The position numbers were made by a program, and so were the translations under genes. Below are positions 10,601 to 18,188 of a stretch of DNA of 64,000 bases, piece after piece. The DNA lies in assembly GCF_943734655.1 (NCBI RefSeq), contig NC_071354.1, positions 38,093,347-38,157,346 on the forward strand, given 5' to 3'. The first letter of the stretch is position 1. Every line of letters begins with the position of its first letter. The notes under the pieces are model-generated. The model was given only the letters and a program-made list of their open reading frames with translations, had not been told where the DNA came from and searched no databases. The DNA comes from Sabethes cyaneus (Eukaryota > Arthropoda > Insecta > Diptera > Culicidae).

Positions 10601-11987
10601 ATTGAAGAGGCACTTCGAAACAATGCCGCTGCCGACTTCCTACAGTTGGCTCACCTACCAACAGCCGGATGGGTTGCATAAGCTGAGCACAATTTATGTT
10701 TATGTGAGCGAGTTGGTTTGCTCCTGGCTGTTCTTTGCTCCAAATCAGAAAGTGCGACTGTTTGCCCTATTGTGGCAGGTTTTCCTTCATTTGAACATCA
10801 TAGCGTGTGGAAATTATGGTTTTCTCAGCTTGATTGTGTTGATGTTACTGCTGGCACTCGTCGATGACCGTGAGTTGGCGAAGATAATAAGAGGACGACA
10901 GACAGTAGACAGAACTGGGTCGTTAGCCGTGAAGGTGATTGCAGTTTTATTGGCCTTTGGAACTTGGTTGATGTTTGGTATTAGTTTTCGGGATGGTAAA
11001 TTGGCGTTCAAGCTGCTGTTCAATCACTCGCAGTACTTGACAATAATGCTGCTAATGCTACGGGTGGCACCGCTTCTGATTGTCGGTTGTATGGCGCAAA
11101 AGTTCATCGTAATTGTTACCAGAGAGGCTGGCACAAATAACTTGGTAAGAGTTGTTGTTCAGCAAAAGATTCTATTCTATTCTATTTTAATTTTACAGGC
11201 CGAAGCCATACGAAAGCTAACAAAAAATTGGGACCTTCTAATACCTACACTGGCAGCTGGCGGTATTTTTCTCGCTTCGATCGTACCCCATTTGCGGGTA
11301 TTCCCCTTCGAAACAGTTGACTCTTCGCTGATTACAAAGCCATACGATAGTTTACACGGCCTGTACGTAGTCAATCAGTATGGACAACATCTGGTGAAAA
11401 TGCGCCCCAAGCGGTTGGAAATTATCCTAGAGTACTCGAACGATCTGACAGGTCCATGGCAGGAGTATGGCTTTCAGTACAAACCCTGGCAGGAGGAGGG
11501 CTCAATGCCTTACGCTTGGGTTTACTTTCCACGGTTTGATTTCAAGTTTTACGACGCATCCGGTGCGAAGCCCAGTACCCAGAAATGGATGTATCCGATG
11601 GTCCAACGGTTGCTGCAAAATGAACCGACCGTTTTACAGTTATTTGATCAACAGCACATCCCCAGGAAGGCTCCCAAATACGTGCGAGCATCCGTGTACC
11701 AGTTCAGTTACACGCTGTGGTTCGCGGAAAACTGTACAAATTTCTGGACGCGAAACCGCGAAGGCGAATACTTTGCTGCTTTTTCGCTCGACGATGGTTT
11801 TCTGGAAACGAAACTACGGGACGTAGGAGTGCCGCCCATTGCAACACCTTCGGAAGCGCGCAATCTTCCCCTTAAGTGGCTGCTGGATGCGGTGAGAAAC
11901 TTTCTCAGTTTCTTCGAAGGATCCTATCTCGTGCTGGGAGTGTTGGCAGCTGCAGTTGTAATGATAATCACACAAAAGAAAGACTAA
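1508..11987 (+). CDS. LMF2: Lipase maturation factor 2-like protein (three coding exons)
   Basis: The spliced coding sequence is join(1508..1667, 10153..11144, 11199..11987), giving 646 residues, in the range of LMF proteins (about 570-710). LMF proteins are multi-span ER membrane proteins. LMF1 is needed for folding and dimerisation of secreted lipases such as lipoprotein lipase; the role of LMF2 is less certain. Seen here: an acidic cytosolic N-terminus, a first membrane segment near residues 30-50, the family stretch GLFSNSGILPANR after it, LLLEVGFLCILLAPSK, the hallmark CQYWWDLTGLKRH near residue 195, several more hydrophobic spans to about residue 400, then the C-terminal family domain (LTGPWQEYGFQYKP; YVRASVYQF) and a last membrane span ending ITQKKD. 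The C-terminal YVRA and LETKLR blocks fit LMF2 better than LMF1. The start is ATG 1508, in good fly context (cacaATG). The open frame continues upstream to a TTG at 1463, but not to another ATG. Confidence 0.88.
2127..2517. repeat. Near-perfect 390-base palindrome (foldback element)
   Basis: The two arms, about 2127-2322 and 2323-2517, are reverse complements with scattered mismatches and practically no spacer; the centre is GAGCGCTC near 2325. The outer arm sequence reads GCAGGCTTCATT on one side and AATGAAGCCTG on the other. No coding capacity. It is probably a foldback transposon or two fused ends of a TIR element inside LMF2 intron 1. The preceding 2030-2126 contains related text (aaaatcggg) that may belong to the same repeat. 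Confidence 0.75.
2692..4310 (-). pseudogene. Dead F1 LINE (RTE/Loner-like), minus strand
   Basis: Reading the minus strand, endonuclease-derived text occupies about 4260-3340 and reverse-transcriptase text about 3310-2692. Recognisable RT stretches include IYKKRGRLDCYIYRGITLVDAT and FKTAYDTVDRNQLWQIMHE, which match the same region of the F1 copies at 4412 and 52078. Many frameshifts, and the end of the RT is missing. Its left edge aligns with the middle of the copy at 51332-53850, so the 3' end is lost. LINEs of this type are often mis-annotated in insects as craniofacial development protein 2-like. Confidence 0.75.
4412..5185 (+). pseudogene. F1 LINE, 5' part of RT (first half of a split copy)
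   Basis: A long open stretch at 4397-4846 encodes RT fingers and palm: FYKKGDRLDCCNYRGITLV, FIDFKAAYDTVDRDKLW, FVRISGTLESL. The frame then shifts and continues through GFADDFDIIAR, the FADD catalytic box, near 4952-4980 to VVEEFVYLGSL at 5183. There the coding text stops abruptly and resumes at about 7761 in the same element, because an F2 LINE was inserted in the opposite orientation. 5'-truncated at about 4412. Confidence 0.82.
5186..7760 (-). pseudogene. F2 LINE (CR1/L2-like), inserted into the F1 copy
   Basis: Minus-strand order: AP-endonuclease domain (7660-7110; FRILYQNVRALRTK, YDVIVLTERWLDD, LLFGDYNQP), a linker region (7226-6650), RT (6530-5871; VMFPVHKKGDKRDVKNYRGI, LKAAFDQVDHNILLAKL, GIPQGSNLGPLLF, LMFADDVKLF) and the typical C-terminal tail (5727-5311). 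It ends at the left in an A-rich tail on the minus strand (AACAAAATAAAAC). The reading frame is broken at several places. The 5' UTR and ORF1 are missing. Family assignment to CR1/L2 rather than Jockey is by eye. Confidence 0.82.
7761..8380 (+). pseudogene. F1 LINE, 3' part (second half of the split copy)
   Basis: Continues the copy started at 4412. The text after the F2 insertion reads ...GCGGACAACAACATTAGTAAGG, matching the uninterrupted F1 copy on the minus strand near 51905. It encodes the RT thumb and C-terminal region (LIRPVVLYGLEAMTLLTEDI, GHVVRMPDDSATKIVL). After the stop the element ends in an AAG-rich tail at about 8360-8380, the same 3' end as the copy at 51332. Several frameshifts. 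Confidence 0.8.
8478..8750 (+). pseudogene. F3 LINE RT fragment (R1/LOA-like)
   Basis: Read in the frame starting at 8478, this gives LCASFDIEGAFDCTSF, then TTMRWIQAKLSSREITSSL, then SVTISVIKGCPQGGVPFPLLWSLVLDALL. These are the RT palm blocks of R1/LOA-clade LINEs, where GCPQGGVLSPLLW is usual. There are three in-frame stops but no frameshift across about 270 bases. The catalytic FADD block that should follow is absent. Confidence 0.75.
8751..10152. other. Rest of LMF2 intron 1, nothing recognised
   Basis: Includes a short GGC-repeat patch near 9660-9675 and the branch/polypyrimidine region before the acceptor at 10152. No coding motifs seen on either strand. Confidence 0.4.
10153..11144 (+). 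CDS. LMF2: LMF2-like coding exon 2
   Basis: Contains the GILPA motif, the LLLEVGFL and CQYWWDLTGLKRH blocks and most of the membrane spans. It begins after the acceptor TTTTCAG at 10152 and is open throughout. It ends in phase 0 at the TTG codon before GTAAGA at 11145. The block contains no codon damage, in contrast to the LINE debris of the preceding intron, so the gene appears functional. Confidence 0.82.
11145..11198 (+). other. Cryptic in-frame 54-base intron in LMF2
   Basis: It starts GTAAGA and ends TTTTAATTTTACAG, with a run of TTCTA repeats as pyrimidine tract. Its length is divisible by three and it has no stop, so a simple ORF reading passes through it and adds 18 residues (VRVVVQQKILFYSILILQ) that do not look like LMF sequence. 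Base composition is AT-rich compared with both flanks. Splicing joins GTNNL to AEAIRKLTKNW. Confidence 0.8.
11199..11987 (+). CDS. LMF2: LMF2-like coding exon 3
   Basis: Encodes 262 residues to the TAA at 11985-11987: the lumenal C-terminal domain of the family, with SNDLTGPWQEYGFQYKPW, then YVRASVYQF, and a final hydrophobic span. The C-terminus QKKD has two lysines but not at the exact -3/-4 spacing of a KKXX retrieval signal. Confidence 0.82.
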   Translation, partial: AEAIRKLTKNWDLLIPTLAAGGIFLASIVPHLRVFPFETVDSSLITKPYDSLHGLYVVNQYGQHLVKMRPKRLEIILEYSNDLTGPWQEYGFQYKPWQEEGSMPYAWVYFPRFDFKFYDASGAKPSTQKWMYPMVQRLLQNEPTVLQLFDQQHIPRKAPKYVRASVYQFSYTLWFAENCTNFWTRNREGEYFAAFSLDDGFLETKLRDVGVPPIATPSEARNLPLKWLLDAVRNFLSFFEGSYLVLGVLAAAVVMIITQKKD

Positions 11988-12116
11988 AGCCGCGCGGTGA
12001 ATTTTTATTCGATGCACATACCGATGCACACCTGATACTTCTATTATAGTTAGTGTACTTAGCCATGTTTATCCGTACCGGATGCAATGTTGTTTAACGT
12101 CTGCTGTATTTTAATG

Positions 12117-12122
12117 AATAAA
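12117..12122 (+). terminator. Poly(A) signal of the LMF2-like gene
   Basis: AATAAA lies 130 bases after the LMF2 stop codon, in AT-rich sequence. It is the first canonical hexamer downstream and so the likely 3' end signal. Confidence 0.65.
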
Positions 12123-12448
12123 AAAAAGTCAATTAAAGTTGGGTACTACTCCCGGTTATACGAAACGACGATAGCGGGGTTTCTTTTGTTCTATCCGAAT
12201 GTGAATATGCGGCCACAAACTAATCGCTTTGCGGTTAGTTGTCCGAAGTTGTATGCTGATTGTTGTTAGTTGGCAATCGGGGGAAACTGGAGAGGAACAA
12301 ACCGCATTGATTAAATCCCGGAATGTTATTGTACAATCTTTAGAGATGAAAGCCAGATGCGAGTTTAACGATTCGAGTAGATTAAATCTGACTTTGATCA
12401 ATTTTAGAACTATTTTTACTTTAAATCATGTATTCATACCACCATACC

Positions 12449-12655
12449 ACCACCTCCCAGTTGGCCTCGAGGTAAGAGCTGGCCTAATAAAGCAGTCTGC
12501 GTATGTTCGAATCTCGGCTGGGAGAACCTGTTAGAGTCAATAGGATCGTAGCAACTGGCCCTGCAATTATCCTGTACTCTAATTAGCTGGCTGCGAAGTC
12601 TATCGTATAAAAACAGAAGGTTAAGTTTCGATAACGGAATGTAGCACGGAATGTA
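12449..12655 (+). mobile_element. tRNA-derived SINE
   Basis: The head has an A-box-like TTGGCCTCGAGGTAAGAG and a B-box-like GTTCGAATCTCGG about 45 bases apart, as in a tRNA-type pol III promoter. The tail (TATAAAAACAGAAGGTTAAGTTTCGATAACGG) is shared with an inverted copy at 58189-58368 and a tail fragment at 17127. No tRNA secondary structure is intact, so this is not a tRNA gene. Confidence 0.75.
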
Positions 12656-13068
12656 GGCTGTGCTTTTCATGGATTCATATAGCAAATTGAATATTTGGAA
12701 AGGCGTATTTTTCTGACAAATTTGCCACAATCTACCTTCTTCAGCTAAAATGTTTAACTCTTATTAAAGATTTTAACACTTGTTATATTGGAAATTTAAA
12801 AAATCTGAGGGGTTGTGCACAAAGCACGACCGCATAGATGACGTAGGACTACGTACGTCTCTTTGTAGCGATAGTAGGATGTATCCATGTATGTAATAAT
12901 ACGATTCTTCATGCATACAAGCTACATACGTAACGTTAATCAAAGTAGTAACATTGTATACATTCAATCCTCAACCGATTTTGGAGTTATATTTATGAAT
13001 TGATTGAATCTATTTGATTAAAACGATACCAAGTCACACTAAACCAAACAGTAAATAAATTTTTATGA

Positions 13069-13353
13069 TCTGTTTCTACGTTGAATAGTGCGCTTCCTCT
13101 GGTAATCGGTAGACGGTACGCGCGAGTTTTCAAAAAGTTGAAAATTTTGCGCAACTTTTCTGCGGCTTACAAAAGAGCACTGATAATAAAGCATTTACAA
13201 CCTGCAGATGTTTTGGAAGTCGCAGACAATGACGCCCGTGTCCAGAAAACTTATTTCCGTCATTTGTTGGTAGTCCGCAATGGCGAAAAATTCAACTGTG
13301 TTATGATGGTATTAACTGGGCAAGAAAACTCTTCAATCGTTTGTGGCCCTTAA
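13069..13353 (+). pseudogene. Strongly diverged histone H2A-fold reading frame
   Basis: An open frame of about 90 codons without an ATG until codon 80. Set against canonical H2A from its GLQFPVGR block, 50 residues align without a gap: IGRR for VGRI, a shared K, then ADVLEVADNDAR for AEVLELAGNAAR, followed by RHLLVVRNGEKFN for RHLQLAIRNDEELN after a short deletion. Identity by eye is about 28%, concentrated in the alpha-2/alpha-3 core. It ends at TAA 13351. Lacking a start codon, it is either an old pseudogene or an exon with an unseen 5' part. The lack of stops over 90 codons is notable. Confidence 0.55.
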
Positions 13354-13399
13354 AAGTACCGATTGTTTGATTATCATAATTCCAGCTTGCAATAAACTC

Positions 13400-14012
13400 G
13401 CACTAACGCACTTAACGTAATTCTCTGTTCGGTAAATTGGAATACCGATAACCGCAAACCAGGCACGGCTTGTTGCAACGTACCAACCGGAAAGCCTCAG
13501 CAGCTATGCGATCGACGAAACCATTCGTGTATGGTCCTGAGTCACGATGAAATACCACTCCAAGTGGCCAGCTGTATTAGTATTGTTCTCGCGAACAGCA
13601 TATTCCCTGCCAATTCCAGAACTTCAGCAGCCAGATATTTCATAACGGCATCGAAACGAGTGCTCCAGCTCTAACACACGCTCAGCATACTTTCCTTTCC
13701 TCAGCAGCCGATGAACACGACCAACTGACGACGATGTGCACCGTAAGGCAAACAATGTTTCAAATACAACCTTCAAAATTATGCCACGGATGTGACTCGA
13801 AAGCTGCATGTTCGATGTGTGGCAAACTAGCTGCTTGCCGATGTATCACCAACGAAAGCCGCTGACCGACTGACGATGCGCAGTAAAAGGCATTGCAACC
13901 AAAATCATATCGTTCACTGGCGGATGCGTCGATGGATTCTTCGGTTTGTTGGCATCTCGCTTGGTGAATTTGGATGTCTTCGTTGCCTTATCCGAGGAAG
14001 CAGCAACAGCTG
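13400..14012 (-). pseudogene. Histone mosaic: H1, H2A and H2B fragments joined head-to-tail
   Basis: On the minus strand from right to left. At about 14012-13850, linker histone H1: alanine-rich start, then KATKTSKFTKRDANKPKNPSTHPPVNDMILVA. At about 13730-13560, core H2A: SVGRVHRLLRKGKYAERV, a frameshift, then AVMKYLAAEVLELAGN. At about 13540-13470, core H2B: NGFVDRIAAEAFRLVRCNK, missing the NDIFE segment. The fragments are in the same orientation with little between them; a 110-base stretch between H1 and H2A is unassigned, possibly a trace of H3. All are partial and frameshifted. Known histone repeats carry whole genes with spacers, so this is a mosaic and not a normal cluster. Confidence 0.75.
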
Positions 14013-14810
14013 AAGCTCAACAATTTTCGATCGGGTTCTATAGGGCGTAAAGTAAATACAATCATAAGGAAGCTTAACCCATAGCTCATATCGTATATAT
14101 TTCTGTCATCCGTGCGAGGGAAGCACTGACGAGGGAAGGCAAAAATATGAAAATAACTCAATTTTTCAATGACGCGCATTGAAAGTCAATAGTTTCATAT
14201 ATATTCCAAATCGATTTTCCGATCAATTGGTGTAAATATCTTGAAAATCTATTAAAAATTGACTGAATTATAAGCCGATGCGAGAAAACGCATTTCCACT
14301 TTCCAGATTTTTTGAAATTACCCCCTATACCAGCTACCTCCCTGAAAGACGTAGTCCTACGTCAAAAAAAATTCTAGACTCCCTCACGTTCCAATTATTT
14401 CAGCAGTGTGTGGGTGGGTGAAATCGGCAATTTGATGGATTGCCACGTAATGATACTGATACCAACAAGTCCTACGGTTGAACAAAAAAATTTGGTTTTA
14501 AAACAACATTTGAAACAAAACTCAGCCGTATGAGATTGATGGAGCAATCTAAACAATGGATTTGGCACGTGATAATACGGATAGCCTACGATTTAATCAA
14601 GCTGCCAAGGTAGCGCATACTCAATATAAAGCGCGAAAACGCATATCCCGTTGAGTATTTTTATAACATTTACTTCTTCCGGAGTTCCTTACGAGAATGG
14701 TAGCTAAAACCTCTCCCGATTCAGGTGTAAGTTGATTCTGAATCACACAGAGGTAATGTAGCGTATTTTATTAAACAGTCTGATGTTTTATCAAGGACAC
14801 GTGTTGGTAT

Positions 14811-15019
14811 TAAGGTTCAAACACGAATCACTGATTTCTGGAGTTTTTAAAACCAGTTTTTATGCTCAAAACAAAACAAATGTTCACGAAAATTTTTCAT
14901 TGTATTCTTTGCGTCTGTCAGAACACACTGATAAATTTTCGTGAGCATGTCTTTTACTTTGAGTATAAAAACTATCTTTGAAATTTTCAGAAATCAGCGA
15001 TACGTGTTTGAACCTTAAG
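14811..15019. repeat. Foldback with about 95-base arms
   Basis: The arm 14811-14907 (TAAGGTTCAAACACG...) is the diverged reverse complement of 14925-15019 (...CGTGTTTGAACCTTA), separated by a short spacer. No coding capacity. Confidence 0.65.
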
Positions 15020-15094
15020 TCAGACTGACCCAAGTGACAAAACCATGATTTCGAGAAAAACGTGTTCAAAATTTGCTGTTCTGTATGGTTTATA

Positions 15095-16010
15095 ACGGGT
15101 GGCAACTAAAATTTTAAAATTTTTTCGCAGCCCTTATGCTCCACAACAAACAATCTCAAAGAGAAATGAGAGTATGCATGTGTTAGCTCTCTCTCTCCTC
15201 TTTTTGTTAATATTTTTTATTTTGTTTATGCTTGCTCAGTTTTGCTAAAAATGGCGTCGAAACAAGAAGCATTTCGGGAGCGCGTTGTACACTTCTACGA
15301 AATGCAACTGAAATCTCGGTAAAAAGTATACGGTACAACTTTTAAAAAGCGAATATGTTGCGGCTTCGACTGTTTACCATATCCTAAGATGCCCAACAAC
15401 TATTCGCAAGCAAGATAGTGGAAGACCAGCTAAAATTATGGACGCAGAAGGACATCGTTCTTTTTCTCGTTTCTTCAACAACAAGCCCTCTGGTTTGGCT
15501 AGCAATTGAGATGCACCAGACGAATGTTTGAAGAAAATTTTGATCCCGTTTCCACAAAAACATCATGCAGATGGACAATACGTGTTTTGGCCGGATAGAG
15601 CACCATCACATTATGCCAAAAAAAAACACAATCGTACTTGAATACCCATTCGATCCCATTCAAAAACCACGACTCGAAAAATCTGTCTCAGTGCGCCCTA
15701 TCGAAGATTTCTTCGAGATTTTGAGTTCCTTGGTGTATAAAAATAACTGGAGAGCCACGATTTGCAAACAGTTGATTGGTAGAATCAAGAGATGAGTTTG
15801 CAAAGTTGACATGACTGCCGTACAATGCTTCTATTTCGACGTCAAACGAAAGCTTCGCCTAACAGTCGATAACGGACCGTTTTCAAATGTACACTAATTT
15901 TTTTTCAACAATGGATAATGCATCTTTAATTTCGGTAAATCAGATCTTCTTCATGTATTTTTGTCTTTTTTTGACAGCTTGAGAAAAAAATTCCAAAATT
16001 TTAGTCCCGT
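15095..16010 (+). mobile_element. Internally deleted Tc1/mariner element with TA duplication
   Basis: The ends are inverted: ACGGG(TGGCA)ACTAAAATTTT at the left and its reverse complement, lacking about five bases, at the right, flanked by TA at 15093 and 16011. Inside is a transposase relic starting at ATG 15251 (MASKQEAFRERVVHFYE), then IRKQDSGRPAKIMD, then, after a large deletion of the catalytic core, FWPDRAPSHYAKKKTQ, the second catalytic Asp region. The C-terminal ESRDEFAKLT/DMTAVQ text follows to about 15890. Stops and frameshifts throughout, so it cannot make transposase, but its ends may still be recognisable. Confidence 0.8.
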
Positions 16011-16305
16011 TAGCTATCAATCGTTCGAAATCATCTTATAACTTTAGCTGTTTGAAACATTTAGATAGTCTGGTTAGAGTAAAATATTGCTGAGAAAATT
16101 CTTGATTATTTGCTGTCATTAACTCATTTTTTTAAATTTTACGACTTGGTCCGGTTTGATTTGACACCGACCACATTGAAACTTTGATGATAAAAGGCCA
16201 GAATTAATCCAAATGTGCTTCATGTGGAACGTATTGCTCCATAATTTTTTTTAAATTGATTTGCGAACGCGACCTGAAATATGTCAATATAAAGTAACAT
16301 AAATA

Positions 16306-16482
16306 CACTTAAGTCGCTTTTTACGCGAAGGGATACGTCTCGCGTAAATCAAAACCGCGTAAATTCCGAAATTCGCATAAAAAACCGCATAAATTCCGAA
16401 ATTCGCGTAAAAAACCCGCGTAAATTCCGAAATTCGCATAAAAATTGTCGCGTAAAAAACCGCGTAAAAAGCGACCTCAGTG
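16306..16482. mobile_element. TA-flanked MITE containing a tandem repeat
   Basis: The termini CACTTAAGTCGCTTTTTACG and the inverted CGTAAAAAGCGACCTCAGTG match at 20 of 22 positions and are flanked by TA. The interior is four or five copies of a unit of about 25-30 bases built on CGCGTAAATTCCGAAATTCG. No coding capacity. Tc1/mariner-type target site. Confidence 0.8.
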
Positions 16483-17369
16483 TATTTAGGTTCTAACTTT
16501 AAGAATTTAGTAGAAGTATTTTTAGATATTTTCTTTAAAGTATTTCAAAAGTATTTTAATTTTTTATGGGACTGGGTCGTAAAAAAGCCGTTGAGATCTG
16601 AAATATCCAAGGATTTGGTATTGTATTGGTTCGATTTCAGGCAAATAACTAACCAAAATGTTTGTCCGGTTTACTAAAACGAAGGATGTTTTTATAGTTG
16701 TGGTCCAACGAGTAGTAGCGAATTGGATAATAAGCGTCTACCCGGTATAATGCAATCAATATTTTCTGTAATCATAGTTCAGGCGAGACCGAATTTAAAT
16801 TTTGTATCGGTTCTAGAATTGAGTACTTTTTCAAAATGTTCTCCCTCGAGCAGCGTAGATTTTTGCCCTTTTACCTAAGCCCTGTTTGCTTCGTTTGTAG
16901 TTTACACGTGTTTTAATTAATAGAAGGTTACCAATTTTTCGCTAATCAATTTTAATACGCGCTATTAAATTGTAAATCATAATACAATTTTAATGAATAC
17001 CAACGTATCGTGGCTAGCCACGTCGGGTCAACCTAGTTAGAAATGTCTTGCCATGCCGATAAGCCGTCGATTATTGAAATGTATGAAAACTGCGATCAGG
17101 GAAACCATCGAAGCAAAACCTAGGTGCTATATTTAGATTTCGAAACTTGACCTTCCGCTTAACTGAACATTGTCTATTTTATTTTCTGATGTTGGCCGAA
17201 ATAAGTAGGTAGAAACTTACATTTTAAACATATTTCTTCAACCGAGACAAGACATTATGTCAAATGGTTCCTACCCTAGTTCCTACCACCAGAGGCGGTC
17301 ACGCACGAGGGGCGTTCGGATTTAGTTTTAGTCAGACTTCCAATTATTGATCGTCGACTCAATTATCGA
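16483..17369. other. No gene recognised; SINE tail fragment at 17127-17162
   Basis: The 17127-17162 stretch (GTGCTATATTTAGATTTCGA, then AACTTGACCTTCCG) resembles the inverted tail of the SINE copies at 12600 and 58190. The rest is AT-rich and unrecognised. Confidence 0.4.
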
Positions 17370-17829
17370 CCAAGGCATCGAAACAAGGACGACGAATGGA
17401 AACTTGGTACATGGACCTGCAGATCGTTAAATTTTGCAGCTTGAACACCGTAAATTTGGCATCGTAGCTCTGCAGGAAATCTGTCACAAAGGGGAGAAGG
17501 TTTGGAAGAACCGCGGCAGAAAGGCCCAGTTTTAGCAGAGCGATAGCACTACCAACGAACTAGGAACGTGCTTTGAAGTGTTGGGCAGAATTCAGGATAT
17601 TTTGGAAGGCGATCAACGACAGAATGAATCTATTGAGAATAAAAAGTTAGTTCTCCAATTACGTATTACCAATTACCTCCGTCCCCGGTACAGTACATGT
17701 CAACTGCATACCAGATACGTCCAGCCGTTTTCGGCTGAACATCAACCGGATAATCCACAATATGCCGATAACTTCGAGCTGATACTGGATGAGGTACTGC
17801 CTTCTTCCGAGGAGCTAGGTGGTTCACAC
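17370..17829 (+). pseudogene. F1 LINE, endonuclease part (before the hAT element)
   Basis: It aligns with the endonuclease start of the minus-strand F1 copy near 53800: GACGACGAATGGAAACTTGG, ALQEICHKGEK-like text, then TTNELGT. An internal deletion then leads into linker text ending LPSSEELGGSH at 17829. Several stops. The element continues at 18197 after the inserted hAT-type MITE. Confidence 0.72.
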
Positions 17830-18188
17830 TAGAGATGGTCGGGTATGAAAATTTGAATACCCGAACTCGACCCGTACTCAATCGAGAAAAAAATTAAAAC
17901 CCCGTACCCGACTCGAACCCGCAAGTTTATTATTTTTGATACCCGAACCCGACCGCAACCCGACGGTTACGGGACGGGCCCGGGTACCCGACCATCTTTA
18001 GTGATAAATGTGGTCAATAGAGATACCCGACACGACCCGTACCCGGGTTCAAAAACAAAAATCAAGAACCCGTACCCGACCCGAACTCGCAAATTATTTT
18101 TTTTCAATACCCGAACCCGACCCGAACCCGGCGGGTACAGGTACGGGTGCGGGTTTCGGGCAAATTTTCCGCTACCCGACCATCTCTA
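17830..18188. mobile_element. hAT-type MITE with 8-base target duplication
   Basis: It begins TAGAGATGGTCGGGTA and ends TACCCGACCATCTCTA, perfect inverted ends, and is flanked by GTTCACAC on both sides (17822-17829 and 18189-18196). Terminal sequence and 8-base duplication fit hAT elements. The interior is dense in ACCCGAACCCGACCC units. A near-terminal sequence (ACCCGACCATCTTTA) at about 17985-18000 in the middle suggests two elements or halves joined. Removing it restores the reading frame of the host F1 LINE. Confidence 0.88.

Larger units (their letters stand above)
12839..14366. repeat. Block bracketed by inverted GACGTAGTCCTACGTC motifs
   Basis: TGACGTAGGACTACGT lies at 12839 and its inverted counterpart GACGTAGTCCTACGTCA at 14348, on either side of the histone-derived sequences. 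The motif recurs at 29595, 45071, 48482 and 49591. No flanking target duplication could be made out, so the boundaries as a mobile unit are unproven. Confidence 0.4.

Noticed and set aside
12485..12530. tRNA gene
   Set aside because: A- and B-box-like sequences are present but the cloverleaf stems do not pair; a second copy with the same tail shows it is a SINE.
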